Of a DNA stretch of 64,000 nucleotides, positions 8,992 to 18,893 are shown piece after piece (position 1 is the stretch's first letter; each line of letters begins with the position of its first letter). The DNA lies in NCBI GenBank assembly GCA_040216635.1, contig JAVJOU010000006.1, positions 1 through 64,000 on the forward strand, in the 5' to 3' direction. The position numbers were made by a program, and so were the translations under genes. The stretch is from UBA1479 sp040216635. GTDB lineage: Bacteria > Pseudomonadota > Alphaproteobacteria > Rhodospirillales > Casp-alpha2. Below the pieces are notes generated by a model. The model saw nothing but the letters and a program-made list of their open reading frames with translations. It ran no database searches and was not told the origin of the DNA.

Positions 8992-9807
8992 TCAGCCTTT
9001 GGGGTCGAACGGATTGACCGTGAACCCGTGGTTCAGCGGGCCATGCCCCTGACCCAATCCGGGAGCTGTCCGAATCGCTTCCAGGACATAAGACCTTGCC
9101 CGCGCAACGGCATCGACAAGATCCATTCCCTGGGCAATCCCGGCGGCGCAGGCGCTGGCCAGGGTGCAACCCGTGCCGTGTGTATGGGCCGTGTCGATGC
9201 GGGCACTTTCCCATCCAAGGGTATCGTCCGAGGTGATCAACAGGTCCGTGACGGTGTCGCCCTCAAGGTGCCCGCCTTTGATCAGGACGGCTTGCGCCCC
9301 CAGGTCCAGAATGTCGTGTCCTGCGTCCATCATGTCGTCGACCGTCCGCACGGGAAGTCCCGTCAAGGCCTCCGCCTCGGGCAGGTTCGGAGTTACCAGG
9401 GCGGCGCCGGGAATCAACCGGGTCTTGATGATCTCGACCGTCTTTTCATCCAGCAAGGCATGTCCGCCCTTGGCGATCATGACCGTATCCAGGACGACCG
9501 GAATATCCGATGCGGCCTTGGCCAACGTGTCGGCCACGGCGACGGCGACTTCGGCCCGGTGCAGCATGCCGATCTTGATGCAATCCGCACCCAGATCATC
9601 GATCGCCAAAGTCATTTGTTGGGAAACGAAGTCCGCCGGAACGGATTGGATGGCGGCGACCCCTTGCGTGTTCTGCGCCGTCAGCGCGGTGATCGCGGTC
9701 ATGGCGTAGCCGCCCAGCGCCGTCACGGTCTTGATGTCCGCCTGGATACCGGCACCGCCGCCGGAATCAGACCCGGCAACGATCAGTACACGGCCATTGG
9801 CTTTCAT
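8992..9807 (-). CDS. thiD: Hydroxymethylpyrimidine (phosphate) kinase ThiD
   Basis: 271 aa, ribokinase-fold enzyme phosphorylating HMP and HMP-phosphate for thiamine synthesis. Motifs: VLIVAGSDSGGGAGIQADIK at the N-terminus, VVLDTVMIAKGGHALL, and the C-terminal anion hole DTAHTHGTGCTLASA with the catalytic Asp position. It lies 5 nt downstream of glmM and is the last gene of the ftsH-folP-glmM run. thiE lies 19 kb away; other thi genes are not in the window. Confidence 0.93.
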   Translation of the reverse strand: MKANGRVLIVAGSDSGGGAGIQADIKTVTALGGYAMTAITALTAQNTQGVAAIQSVPADFVSQQMTLAIDDLGADCIKIGMLHRAEVAVAVADTLAKAASDIPVVLDTVMIAKGGHALLDEKTVEIIKTRLIPGAALVTPNLPEAEALTGLPVRTVDDMMDAGHDILDLGAQAVLIKGGHLEGDTVTDLLITSDDTLGWESARIDTAHTHGTGCTLASACAAGIAQGMDLVDAVARARSYVLEAIRTAPGLGQGHGPLNHGFTVNPFDPKG

Positions 9808-9812
9808 GGGTG

Positions 9813-11162
9813 TCAGGTCCGGGTTTCGGTTTCCAGCACGGAAACCAGGCCGTCGACGACCTGCGTGATCAGCCCGTCGTCTTCGCCTTCCGCCATGACG
9901 CGGACCAACGGTTCCGTCCCGGACGGGCGAACCAGCAACCGCCCCTTGCCGTTAAGCTGTGCCTCGGCATCGGCGATGGCATCCTGAACGGTCGCGGTTT
10001 CCAACGGCGACGCACCGTCAAACCGCACATTCTTCAAAAGCTGCGGCATCGGTTCGAACGGACGGCAGACCTCGCTTGCCTGCTTGCCCGACTTCTTGAC
10101 CACGGACAGCACCTGCAAGGCGGCGATCAAGCCGTCACCGGTCGTCGAATAATCACCCAGGATGATGTGGCCCGATTGCTCGCCGCCCAGATTGAAGCCC
10201 TTGGCCCGCATGTATTCCACGACATACCGGTCGCCGACCTGCGTGCGTTCCAGGCCAAGACCGATATCGTTGAGATACCGTTCCAGGCCCAGGTTGGACA
10301 TCACCGTGGCGACCACACCGCCGCCCTTCAGGATGCCCCGTTCCAACCAGTTAAGCGCGACAAGCCCCAGGATCTGATCACCGTCGACGATCTCTCCCTT
10401 TTCGTCGCAAACCAATACCCGGTCGGCATCGCCGTCCAGGGCGATACCTAAGTCCGCGCCATGGGCCAGGGTCAGGGACTGCAAGGCTTCCGTATTGGTC
10501 GACCCGCAATCCTTGTTGATGTTGAAGCCGTCGGGATCGACACCGACCGGCACGACATCCGCCCCCAGTTCCCACAACACTTCGGGGGCAACCCGATAGG
10601 CCGCCCCATTGGCGCAGTCGAGAACGACCTTGAGGCCTTCCAATGTATGCTCGCGGGGAAACGTGCGTTTGACATAGTCGTTGTACCGCCCGCGGGCACT
10701 TTCCAGGCGCCAGGTCCGGCCCAGCTTGTCCGACGGCGCCAAGTCCGCCGACTGGTCGCCATCCATGCGGGCTTCGATTTCCAATTCGATTTCATCCGAC
10801 AGCTTGTAGCCATCAGGGCCGAACAGCTTGATGCCGTTGTCGTGATAAGGGTTGTGCGACGCCGACAGCATGACGCCCAAATCGGCGCGCAGCGATTGCA
10901 CCAACATGGCGATGGCCGGGGTCGGGATCGGGCCGACGATAATCACGTCCATGCCGACGGAAACGAACCCGGCGACCAGCGCTGGCTCCAGCAGATAGCC
11001 CGACAGCCGCGTGTCTTTGCCGATCACCACACGGTGGCGATGATCGCCGCGAATGAACTGCGCCCCCGCCGCCATGCCGACCTTGAGCGCCGTTTCGGCG
11101 TTCATAGGGTCGGAATTGGCGGTACCGCGAATGCCGTCGGTGCCGAACAATTTACGTGTCAT
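9813..11162 (-). CDS. glmM: Phosphoglucosamine mutase GlmM
   Basis: 449 aa. Converts glucosamine-6-P to glucosamine-1-P for peptidoglycan and LPS. It starts MTRKLFGTDGIRGTAN; the phosphoserine loop is LSASHNP with S102, the metal loop is ALDGDADRVL, and the C-terminus carries RPSGTEPLVRVMAE. ATG 11162 is fixed by the family start; the longer reading frame to 11411 runs into folP on a wrong frame. The position after folP is the conserved ftsH-folP-glmM order. Confidence 0.96.
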   Translation of the reverse strand: MTRKLFGTDGIRGTANSDPMNAETALKVGMAAGAQFIRGDHRHRVVIGKDTRLSGYLLEPALVAGFVSVGMDVIIVGPIPTPAIAMLVQSLRADLGVMLSASHNPYHDNGIKLFGPDGYKLSDEIELEIEARMDGDQSADLAPSDKLGRTWRLESARGRYNDYVKRTFPREHTLEGLKVVLDCANGAAYRVAPEVLWELGADVVPVGVDPDGFNINKDCGSTNTEALQSLTLAHGADLGIALDGDADRVLVCDEKGEIVDGDQILGLVALNWLERGILKGGGVVATVMSNLGLERYLNDIGLGLERTQVGDRYVVEYMRAKGFNLGGEQSGHIILGDYSTTGDGLIAALQVLSVVKKSGKQASEVCRPFEPMPQLLKNVRFDGASPLETATVQDAIADAEAQLNGKGRLLVRPSGTEPLVRVMAEGEDDGLITQVVDGLVSVLETETRT

Positions 11163-11199
11163 GGCTCGATTTGTACCAAAGCGTTGGTTAACAGGCCCC

Positions 11200-12078
11200 T
11201 TATGGACCTTCCCGGCCCGCATTCGCAATAGCCCCGTAAACCGCCAATGCCTGGCGGTGTTCGGCGACATCATGGACCCGGAAGACGCGCACGCCCTGGT
11301 CCCAGGCCGCCAGCGCCGTGGCAAGGGAGCCCGCGACCCGTTCGGTCGGCGGCACGTCGCGGTCGACCTTGGCGATGTAACTTTTGCGCGACACCCCCAG
11401 AACCACCGCATGGCCGGTCCTTGTCAAATCATCCAAATGGGCGAGCAAATCCAAATTATGCCGAACGGTCTTGCCGAATCCGATGCCGGGATCAAGGGCG
11501 ATATCAGCCGCCGCAATGCCTGCATTCCGGCAGGCTTCGGCCCGCGTCAGCAATCCTTCGCGCACCTCGGCGACAACGTCATCGTAGGTCGGATTGTCCT
11601 GCATGGTGCCGGGCTCTCCCTGCATATGCATCAGGACCACCGGCACGCCCAGTTCCGCGGCAGCGGCAAGCGACCCCACACCGGTCAGCGCCGAAACGTC
11701 ATTAATGATGCGCGCCCCCGCTTTCACGGCAGCACGCATGACGTCCGCATGGCGGGTGTCGATGGACACCAGCGCCCCCTCCCCGGCCAGGGCTTCGATC
11801 ACCGGAACGACGCGGCGGATTTCTTCTTCGACGGAAACAGAAGCCGCACCGGGCCGGGTCGATTCTCCGCCGATATCCAGAATATCCGCACCCTCTGCCA
11901 TAAACGCACGGCCGCGCGCGACCGCATCGTTCAGCGCGAAGGCTTCACCGCCATCGGAAAAGCTGTCGGGGGTGGCGTTGATGACCGCCATCAGGCGCGG
12001 CCGGTCGAGGGACAGCCCCGCAAACGACAAAGGTGCCGCAAGCGGCACCCCGTCGCCCGCCGAAACGGAGGTCGTCAC
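11200..12078 (-). CDS. folP: Dihydropteroate synthase FolP
   Basis: 292 aa TIM barrel joining p-aminobenzoate to dihydropterin pyrophosphate, the sulfonamide target. Motifs: MAVINATPDSFSDGG, ADILDIGGESTRPGA and GVSRKSYIAK. It begins with GTG whose last bases overlap the ftsH stop (GTGA, 12075-12078), so translation is probably coupled to FtsH. Confidence 0.95.
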   Translation of the reverse strand: MTTSVSAGDGVPLAAPLSFAGLSLDRPRLMAVINATPDSFSDGGEAFALNDAVARGRAFMAEGADILDIGGESTRPGAASVSVEEEIRRVVPVIEALAGEGALVSIDTRHADVMRAAVKAGARIINDVSALTGVGSLAAAAELGVPVVLMHMQGEPGTMQDNPTYDDVVAEVREGLLTRAEACRNAGIAAADIALDPGIGFGKTVRHNLDLLAHLDDLTRTGHAVVLGVSRKSYIAKVDRDVPPTERVAGSLATALAAWDQGVRVFRVHDVAEHRQALAVYGAIANAGREGP

Positions 12079-14012
12079 GATTCCGGCTGCGGTTCCGGTC
12101 CGAACCCGCCCGGGTTTCCTTTCGGCTTGCGGCCCTTGCCGGCATCTGGAACCGAAGCCTTACGGCCGGTGCCTTCCGTCGGCGTGTTTCCGCCATCGTC
12201 CTCGCGGGTGATGGGCTCGCCCCGCATGGCTTTCTGGACCTCGTCACCGGTGAGCGTTTCATACTCAAGCAACGCACCGGCCAACTTGTGCAGTTCGTCC
12301 AAATGCTCGGTAAGAATTTTACGGGCGTGGGTTTCGGCCTCGTCGATCAGGCGGCGGACTTCTTCGTCGATCAGGGCTGCCGTGGCATCGGACACGTTCT
12401 TCTGGCGGGCGACGGAATGGCCCAGGAAGACTTCTTCCTCGTTATCCGCATAGCGCAGACGGCCCAGCTTATCGGAGAAACCGAACTCGGTGACCATGCG
12501 CCGGGCCATCGACGTCGCCTGCTGAATATCGCCGCCGGCCCCGGTGGTGATGTTCTCCTTGCCGAAGATCAGTTCTTCCGCGATACGCCCGCCAAAGGCC
12601 ATGGCCAGTTTGGATTCCAACTGGACCTGGGACATGCTCAACTGATCGCGTTCCGGCAGCGACATGGTCAGGCCCAAGGCCCGGCCGCGCGGAATGATCG
12701 TGACCTTATGGATCGGGTCATGCTTGGGCACCATGATGCCGACAATGGCATGGCCCGCCTCGTGATAGGCGGTCAGGCGCTTTTCTTCCTCGGTCATCAC
12801 CATGGAGCGGCGCTCGGCCCCCATCAGGACCTTGTCCTTGGCGCTTTCGAAGTCGTTCATGGTGACGACGCGATGCCCGGCACGGGCGGCCAGCAACGCG
12901 GCCTCGTTCACCAGGTTGGCCAAATCCGCACCGGAAAAACCGGGGGAGCCGCGGGCGATGATCTTGGCGTCCACGTCCGGCGCCAAGGGTACCTTTTTCA
13001 TGTGGACCTTGAGAATCTTTTCCCGGCCCAGAATATCCGGGTTGGGCACGACGACCTGACGGTCGAAGCGGCCCGGACGCAGCAGCGCTGGGTCAAGCAC
13101 GTCCGGCCGGTTGGTGGCGGCGATCAGGATCACCCCGTCGTTGGCTTCGAAGCCGTCCATTTCCACCAGCAACTGGTTGAGGGTCTGCTCCCGTTCGTCG
13201 TTGCCGCCGCCAAGACCGGCGCCGCGATGACGCCCGACGGCGTCGATTTCATCGATGAAAATGATGCAGGGCGCGTTCTTCTTGCCCTGTTCGAACATGT
13301 CGCGCACGCGCGACGCGCCCACGCCGACGAACATTTCCACGAAGTCCGAACCCGAAATGGTGAAGAACGGCACGTTGGCTTCGCCGGCAATGGCACGGGC
13401 CAACAACGTCTTACCCGTTCCCGGAGGGCCCACCAGCAGACAGCCTTTCGGAATTTTTCCGCCCAGGCGCTGGAATTTCTGCGGGTCTTTCAGGAATTCG
13501 ACGATTTCTTCAAGCTCCTGCTTGGCTTCGTCGATGCCGGCCACGTCTTCGAAGGTCACGCGGCCCGTCTTTTCCGTCAGAAGCTTGGCCTTGGATTTGC
13601 CGAAACCCATGGCCTTGCCGCCGCCCGACTGCATCTGGCGCATGAAGAATATCCACACCCCGATCAGCAGCAGCATGGGAAACCAGGATATCAGGATGCC
13701 CCAAAGGGTCGGTGAATTCTCGTCCGACGGCTTGGCCTTGATGGACACGCCCTGTTCCCGCAGGCGGGTGACCAGATTGGGGTCATCCGGCGCATAGGTC
13801 GTGAAGTGGCGGCCATCGCGCATGTTGCCGGAAATCGACTGCCCCTGGATGACGACGTCGCGCACTTCACCGCTTTCCACGCTGTTCAGGAAGTCGGTAA
13901 AGGCCAGTTCGTTTTGCATGGCTCGCTGCGGCGTTCCCTGAAACAGATTGAACAGGGCGAACACAAGCAGGGCGATAATGACCCAGAGGGCGAAGTTCCG
14001 GCTGAAATTCAA
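12075..14012 (-). CDS. ftsH: ATP-dependent zinc metalloprotease FtsH
   Basis: 645 aa from the proposed TTG start. Two TM helices (about 8-26 and 102-123) flank a periplasmic domain. AAA+ domain: Walker A GPPGTGKT (195-202), Walker B IIFIDEID, SRH NRPDVLDPALLRPGRFD. Protease site HEAGH at 417-421. It degrades misfolded membrane proteins and regulators. TTG at 14012 is preferred because AAAGGA sits 8 nt upstream and LNFSRNFALW matches alphaproteobacterial FtsH starts; the longer frame to 14084 adds non-homologous residues. The C-terminal tail is Gly/Pro/Lys-rich. Confidence 0.95.
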   Translation of the reverse strand: MNFSRNFALWVIIALLVFALFNLFQGTPQRAMQNELAFTDFLNSVESGEVRDVVIQGQSISGNMRDGRHFTTYAPDDPNLVTRLREQGVSIKAKPSDENSPTLWGILISWFPMLLLIGVWIFFMRQMQSGGGKAMGFGKSKAKLLTEKTGRVTFEDVAGIDEAKQELEEIVEFLKDPQKFQRLGGKIPKGCLLVGPPGTGKTLLARAIAGEANVPFFTISGSDFVEMFVGVGASRVRDMFEQGKKNAPCIIFIDEIDAVGRHRGAGLGGGNDEREQTLNQLLVEMDGFEANDGVILIAATNRPDVLDPALLRPGRFDRQVVVPNPDILGREKILKVHMKKVPLAPDVDAKIIARGSPGFSGADLANLVNEAALLAARAGHRVVTMNDFESAKDKVLMGAERRSMVMTEEEKRLTAYHEAGHAIVGIMVPKHDPIHKVTIIPRGRALGLTMSLPERDQLSMSQVQLESKLAMAFGGRIAEELIFGKENITTGAGGDIQQATSMARRMVTEFGFSDKLGRLRYADNEEEVFLGHSVARQKNVSDATAALIDEEVRRLIDEAETHARKILTEHLDELHKLAGALLEYETLTGDEVQKAMRGEPITREDDGGNTPTEGTGRKASVPDAGKGRKPKGNPGGFGPEPQPES

Positions 14013-14119
14013 CGCTAAAGTCCTTTTATGATGTTGGACGAAGGCCCGTTTCAGGCATTTCCCGACGCCGTGCCGGGTGCACACATGGCCCTTCTGTCAG
14101 AGATAGTACTCCGAAACCC

Positions 14120-15433
14120 TTACGCAACACAAAACCCGTTAAAGGCCAAGGAATTTTTTGGCCGGAACCGCGCCTTCATCCCGCCATTTCCATGATTCAG
14201 CACATGATCGCTCAGAATACCGTCCCGGAACAGGGCTGGCAGGCTGCGTGCCGTCGCCAAGGACAGTCCCGATCGGCGGCGCACATCCTTGGGCAATTGC
14301 CGCCAGCCGTCCACCCCCAGCGGCGACAGGATTGCACCCTTCCCAAGGCCCGTCGGAAGGGCGACCGTGAACCGCCCGTCCCAATCCGCAATGCGGCCCG
14401 GAGAAGCATCCCTGGCCATCGGCAGGTTGCGCACATCACGGCAGATCAGAATGCGGCCATCACGTTCGGCCAGAAATCGGCAGCGGCCCAGACTGGCACC
14501 AGAGAAGCCCCCTGACGCGGCAAGACGGCCCATCAGGCGCTCAACCCGCGCACCGGCGGGCGGATACCCCGCTCCGCCCAGACATTGCACCAGGCGGGAC
14601 ATCAGGCTACTTGCGATATCCCCTTCCAGGGATGTGAAAACGGTTCGGTCAAGCCAGGCAAACCCCATCGGATGGACGGCCAGGGTCGCCGCCAGGGCCT
14701 CGGCAACGGACCGTTCAAGGTGAACGCGCTTTTCACCGGCCGCGTCCAAGGAAACAGCCGCCGCATCCGCCAATTCCGGCTCGTCCGCCAAGCGCCTACG
14801 CATGCGGACACGCTCGAACCCGTCATCCAGGTTCGAAGGGTCATCGACCCAAGTAATTTTCCGAGCGATAAGAAAATCAGCAAGCTCATGACGCCGGGAC
14901 GCCAGAAGCGGACGTAACAGGCGAACCTCGGGGAACTCCATGATCGCACTCATTCCGGCAGTCCCAGGGCCGTCGCCCCGGGCACGGCGCATCAGATGGG
15001 TTTCCATCTGATCATCCGCATGATGGCCGACCACAAGGTGAAGCATCCCGGCGTTCCGGCACCAGGCGCGCATCAAACCATAACGCGCATCACGGGCGGC
15101 CGCCTGGATGCCCGTGCCGGGCTTGGCCCCTTCCCAGGTCAGAACCGCTGCCGGAATGCCCCGTGCCGCCAAACGCCGTGCGGTCATCCGGGCCTCGCCG
15201 GTTGATCCCGCCCGCAGGCCGTGATCGACGATCAGGGCCGTCACTCGCCCGCCCCGGGCCAAAGCCCAATCATGGCAAAGCTGCGCCAACGCCGTGCTGT
15301 CCGCACCGCCTGAGACACCGACCGCCAGATGTGGATTGCTTTCAAATGGCCCAAGACGTGACATCACCCCACGGAAACGGCCCTGAAGGTCATCCGCGTT
15401 GGCGCGGGCCGGGCGTGGCGAAGTCAGCGTCAT
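14120..15433 (-). CDS. tilS: tRNA(Ile)-lysidine synthetase TilS
   Basis: 437 aa. Converts C34 of the CAU-anticodon tRNA-Ile to lysidine, switching its specificity from Met to Ile. The ATP PP-loop is VGVSGGADSTAL (about 38-49), followed by ALIVDHGLRAGS and VGHHADDQMETHLMR. The C-terminal half is divergent, as usual. It sits between cpoB (38 nt) and ftsH (107 nt), the standard alphaproteobacterial position. Confidence 0.92.
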   Translation of the reverse strand: MTLTSPRPARANADDLQGRFRGVMSRLGPFESNPHLAVGVSGGADSTALAQLCHDWALARGGRVTALIVDHGLRAGSTGEARMTARRLAARGIPAAVLTWEGAKPGTGIQAAARDARYGLMRAWCRNAGMLHLVVGHHADDQMETHLMRRARGDGPGTAGMSAIMEFPEVRLLRPLLASRRHELADFLIARKITWVDDPSNLDDGFERVRMRRRLADEPELADAAAVSLDAAGEKRVHLERSVAEALAATLAVHPMGFAWLDRTVFTSLEGDIASSLMSRLVQCLGGAGYPPAGARVERLMGRLAASGGFSGASLGRCRFLAERDGRILICRDVRNLPMARDASPGRIADWDGRFTVALPTGLGKGAILSPLGVDGWRQLPKDVRRRSGLSLATARSLPALFRDGILSDHVLNHGNGGMKARFRPKNSLAFNGFCVA

Positions 15434-15471
15434 GATTTACCTTTCCGGCAAGTGGTGCCGGGGAGCGCCGG

Positions 15472-16593
15472 TTACTGCTTGCAGTTCATCTGCCGCTGCT
15501 GCCGGCTTGCCGTGCGCTTCAAGGAACTGTTGGCATTGGGGAAATCGACGAACAGTTTGTCGATGGCGGCACAGCCTTCCTTGTTCTGCCCCAACTGGCC
15601 CAATGACATGGCCAGTTTCAACAGACTGTCCGGGGCCTTGCCGCCCTTGGGGTCTTTCTCGAACCCCTGCAGAAAGACCTCGGCCGCCTTGACGTATTCG
15701 GCCCGTGCATAATGGGTTTCACCCAGCCAGTAGCGGGCGTTGCCGGAAAGTGCATCGCCTTCGTGCTTGGCAAGGAATTCCTTGAACGCCATTTCCGCCT
15801 GATCGAATTGGTGTTTGCGCAACAGACCGAAGGCAAATTGATATTGCTCCTGCGGGGTGCCGTCGGGAAGCACCGGGCCTTGCGGCTGGCTGGTCTGAGG
15901 CAAGGAAGCCGCCTGCGGCTGGGCGCGGGTCACCGCTGCGGGTGACGGAGCACCTTTCCGTGCAGACACAGGCTCTGCCGAAATCGGAGCACTGGACACC
16001 GCCGCCCCGGACGCATCTTTTCCGGTATCTTGCTGCGCGGGAGAATTCGCGCTCTTTACCAAGTTGGGATCGATCTGGCCGAGCGACCTCGGGGGCTCTC
16101 CGATAATCTTGACATCGGATGGCCCGGGCGCCGCCGTTACCTGCGGCGTATCACCGCCCAGCTGAACCGCGGCGGTGTTGCCGGGTGCCTGCCCCACCGG
16201 CCTGCCCTGCTGTTCCAAACCGGACAAACGGAAATCCACGTCGGCGACCAACCGATCGACCCGCGCCGTCAGCTGTTCAAGATTATAGGTCATCTCTTCG
16301 ATCCGACCGGTCACATCCCGAAGCTCATTTTCCAACGTATCGAGACGCACCCCGATCCGCGCGACGGCGTTTTTCGGAAGCTTCGGTGCCGGTTGCGCCG
16401 CAGCGGGTACTTCCGATGCCGGCACGGCATCGGGGCCACGGGCGACCATCTTGGACAAGGTCTGAATGTCGCGTTCCAAACGCTCCAGCCTTTGCGACAG
16501 GGCCTGGGCATCCTGCGCTTGCGCCGGCAGGCCGGCCCACAGCAAGACGGCTAAAAACATCGATGTCAGGAGGGTCGAGCTAATCAGGCGCAT
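15472..16593 (-). CDS. cpoB: Cell division coordinator CpoB (YbgF), periplasmic TPR protein
   Basis: 373 aa from ATG 16593. A signal peptide runs to about AQA at residue 25. A coiled-coil region (SQRLERLERDIQ, then LDTLENELRD) is followed by a Pro/Gln/Ala-rich linker and C-terminal TPRs (EQYQFAFGLLRKHQFDQAEMAFKEF, ARYWLGETHYARAEYVKAAE). CpoB links Tol-Pal constriction to PBP1B septal synthesis. It follows pal after a 178-nt gap holding a strong hairpin. The longer frame to 16674 lacks a signal peptide at its start. Confidence 0.9.
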   Translation of the reverse strand: MRLISSTLLTSMFLAVLLWAGLPAQAQDAQALSQRLERLERDIQTLSKMVARGPDAVPASEVPAAAQPAPKLPKNAVARIGVRLDTLENELRDVTGRIEEMTYNLEQLTARVDRLVADVDFRLSGLEQQGRPVGQAPGNTAAVQLGGDTPQVTAAPGPSDVKIIGEPPRSLGQIDPNLVKSANSPAQQDTGKDASGAAVSSAPISAEPVSARKGAPSPAAVTRAQPQAASLPQTSQPQGPVLPDGTPQEQYQFAFGLLRKHQFDQAEMAFKEFLAKHEGDALSGNARYWLGETHYARAEYVKAAEVFLQGFEKDPKGGKAPDSLLKLAMSLGQLGQNKEGCAAIDKLFVDFPNANSSLKRTASRQQRQMNCKQ

Positions 16594-16696
16594 GGGAGGT
16601 CGGTCATCTCTCTTGTCGCGTTTGATAATGGGTTCCGCCGATCCCGGCCAAGCAGGTCCAGCCGCGATTATCATGCCGTATTCACAGAGATTTTAG

Positions 16697-16747
16697 GCAA
16701 AACTAAGGCGCTTGCCCATCCTGCATTCGGCAGTAGGGCAAGCGCCT
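16697..16747 (-). terminator. Strong hairpin between pal and cpoB
   Basis: A perfect 12-bp stem, AGGCGCTTGCCC (16706-16717) and GGGCAAGCGCCT (16736-16747), encloses an 18-nt loop with an inner CTGC/GCAG stem. On the minus strand it is followed by TTAGTTTTG. It would end or attenuate transcription after pal, lowering cpoB-tilS relative to tol-pal. The T-tract is interrupted, so read-through is likely. Confidence 0.65.
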
Positions 16748-16771
16748 CAGAATTCGAAAGCGGTTCAGGTG

Positions 16772-17275
16772 TTAGGAACCGGAACCCGTAACGATGGTTA
16801 CGCCACGGCGGTTCTGTGCCCAGGCAGCTTCGTCGGAGCCAAGTGCCACGGGACGTTCTTCACCATAGGAAACCGTTTTGATCCGCTTGGCATCGATGCC
16901 TTGATAGATCAGATATTCTTTCACAGCGTTGGCACGCCGCTCGCCCAGGGCGAGGTTGTATTCGCGCGTACCGCGTTCGTCGGCGTGGCCTTCAATCGTC
17001 ACGGTGACGGAGCTATGCGACTTGAGCCAAGCCGCCTGACGGTCCAGCACTGCTTTCTGGTCCGGTTCGACATCGAAGCGGTCGAACGAGAAGAACACCC
17101 GGTCACCAACATCGACAACGAACTGATCTTTGAGCGCCAACGGCTCGGCAGCCGGCAGCGGCGTGATCGAGCCCGATCCGGATCCGGAGGCGCCGGCGCC
17201 CGAATCAGACGTGGATTCACAGGCCGAAACGACCAAAGCAAGGGCGGCGACCATTCCGAGAACTTTAAAGCGCAT
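16772..17275 (-). CDS. pal: Peptidoglycan-associated lipoprotein Pal
   Basis: 167 aa. Lipobox VSAC near residue 19, a Ser/Gly-rich linker, then an OmpA-type peptidoglycan-binding domain (VFFSFDRFDVEPDQK, TIEGHADERGTREYNLALGERRA, KTVSYGEERPVALG). It anchors the outer membrane to the wall and is concentrated at septa by TolQRAB. ATG 17275 follows GGGGGA; the ORF could begin four codons earlier, but that lacks a ribosome site. Confidence 0.95.
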   Translation of the reverse strand: MRFKVLGMVAALALVVSACESTSDSGAGASGSGSGSITPLPAAEPLALKDQFVVDVGDRVFFSFDRFDVEPDQKAVLDRQAAWLKSHSSVTVTIEGHADERGTREYNLALGERRANAVKEYLIYQGIDAKRIKTVSYGEERPVALGSDEAAWAQNRRGVTIVTGSGS

Positions 17276-17492
17276 GTAATCCCCCATTTATCGGGTTTTG
17301 GTGCATCGCAAAGCCACCGGGGTTGCCGGCAGCGGAAACTGCATGGCCAAGGAAAGGCCGTTCGATTGTTGTATTAGCGGTTAAGCGTTCTGATTCCAAG
17401 TACTTTTTAAGAACATAGGCCTCTTGCGCACATCCGGTTTCGCATGCGCGAGATAGAATTTTCGCATCTCCCCCTCGAACTATTTCGGTCGT

Positions 17493-18893
17493 TCAGGGGA
17501 TCAAGGGTGACCAAGCCGGGTCCGAGGCATCCAACGGCGTTGGAATCTCCCGTTCGTTGTGCCCCGTCAGATCGATCGACCATAGTTTGGAGGCACCACC
17601 TGATCCGTCCTTGGACGTCCGGCCCTTCCGATAGAAAATCAGCACCCGGCCGTTGGGTGACCAGGTCGGCCCTTCGATCTTGAAATCCTCCGCTAAAAGA
17701 CGCTCGCCGGATCCGTCCGGTTTCATCACGCCGATGAAGAAGCGCCCGCCCGAAAGTTTGGTAAAGGCGATCAAATCGCCGCGCGGCGACCATACGGGCG
17801 TTGCATAGCGCCCGCGCCCGAAACTGATACGCCGGACGTTCTTGCCCCGGCTGTCCATGACATAGAGCTGCTGGCTGCCGCCCCGGTCTGAATTGAACAC
17901 GACCTGCGATCCGTCGGGGGCCAGGCTTGGCGATGTATCGATTGCCGAATGGAAGGTCAGCTGCCGCACCACCCGGGTGCGCAGGTCCATCACGTAGATT
18001 TCCGAATTTCCGTCCTTGGCCATGGACATGATGATCTTCTTGCCGTCCGGCGAGAACCGGGGGGCGAAGGTCATGCCGGGGAAATCTCCCAGGACTTCCT
18101 GGCGGCCCGTGTCGATGTTGAAGATATAGACGCGCGGGTTGTTGCGGAAATAGGACATGTAGGTGATTTCCTGCAACGTCGGCGAGAACCGGGGCGTGAG
18201 CACCAGGGTCGTGCCGTCCGTGAGGAAGCGGTGGTTTTCACCGTCCTGATCCATGATCGCAAGCCGCTTGCCGAACGGGTTCAGGCGATTACGTCCCACC
18301 CCCTTGGCGTCTTTGGGCTGTTCGGCGACATAGACGATGCGGGTATCGAAATACCCGTCCTCGCCGGTGATGCGCTTGTAGATCGAATCGGAAATGATAT
18401 GCGCCACGCGGCGCCAGTTGTCCGGTACGGTGAAATAGGCCAGACCGATCATCTGCTGTTCGGAGAACACGTCCCACAGGCGAAATTCGACCTTGAGACG
18501 CCCGTCGGACACCATTTCCGTCCGCCCCTGCACCAGGGCCTGGGCATTGATCACCCGCCAGTCACCGAACCGGGGCAGTGCGTTCAAGGCACCGGCAGAC
18601 TGAATGAACGCCTTGCGGTCGATTGGCCGGAACAGCCCGGACCTCTCCAGATTGGCGGCGATCACGCCCGCGATATCGCGGCCGGCGCGGGATGCAATGG
18701 ATGATTTTCCGACAAAATCGGTCACGGCGATGGGCAGCGGTTCCACATTGCCGCGGGTGATATCGATGGTGATTTCCGCATGGGCCGTCCTGGGGCTCAA
18801 GACGGCGGCCGCAAGGGCAATCAGCATGAACAGGGAAGCCATCGGCTTCGGCAGAAATTTCGCGGGCATATTCATGGGCCTAATGGTCATCAC
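17493..18893 (-). CDS. tolB: Tol-Pal system protein TolB
   Basis: 466 aa. Secreted periplasmic protein: a signal peptide ends at about AHA (residue 39), then the TolB N-terminal domain and a beta-propeller with repeated blades such as FAPRFSPDGKKIIMSM and PSLAPDGSQVVFNSDRGG. It binds Pal and is released by TolA. The first ATG overlaps the tolA stop (ATGA, 18890-18893), so it is coupled to TolA. Internal Met7 and Met9 are alternative starts closer to the hydrophobic core. Confidence 0.95.
   Translation of the reverse strand: MMTIRPMNMPAKFLPKPMASLFMLIALAAAVLSPRTAHAEITIDITRGNVEPLPIAVTDFVGKSSIASRAGRDIAGVIAANLERSGLFRPIDRKAFIQSAGALNALPRFGDWRVINAQALVQGRTEMVSDGRLKVEFRLWDVFSEQQMIGLAYFTVPDNWRRVAHIISDSIYKRITGEDGYFDTRIVYVAEQPKDAKGVGRNRLNPFGKRLAIMDQDGENHRFLTDGTTLVLTPRFSPTLQEITYMSYFRNNPRVYIFNIDTGRQEVLGDFPGMTFAPRFSPDGKKIIMSMAKDGNSEIYVMDLRTRVVRQLTFHSAIDTSPSLAPDGSQVVFNSDRGGSQQLYVMDSRGKNVRRISFGRGRYATPVWSPRGDLIAFTKLSGGRFFIGVMKPDGSGERLLAEDFKIEGPTWSPNGRVLIFYRKGRTSKDGSGGASKLWSIDLTGHNEREIPTPLDASDPAWSPLIP

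Noticed and set aside
12033..13715. 560-codon plus-strand ORF opposite ftsH
   Set aside because: Mirror of conserved FtsH codons; no start signal.
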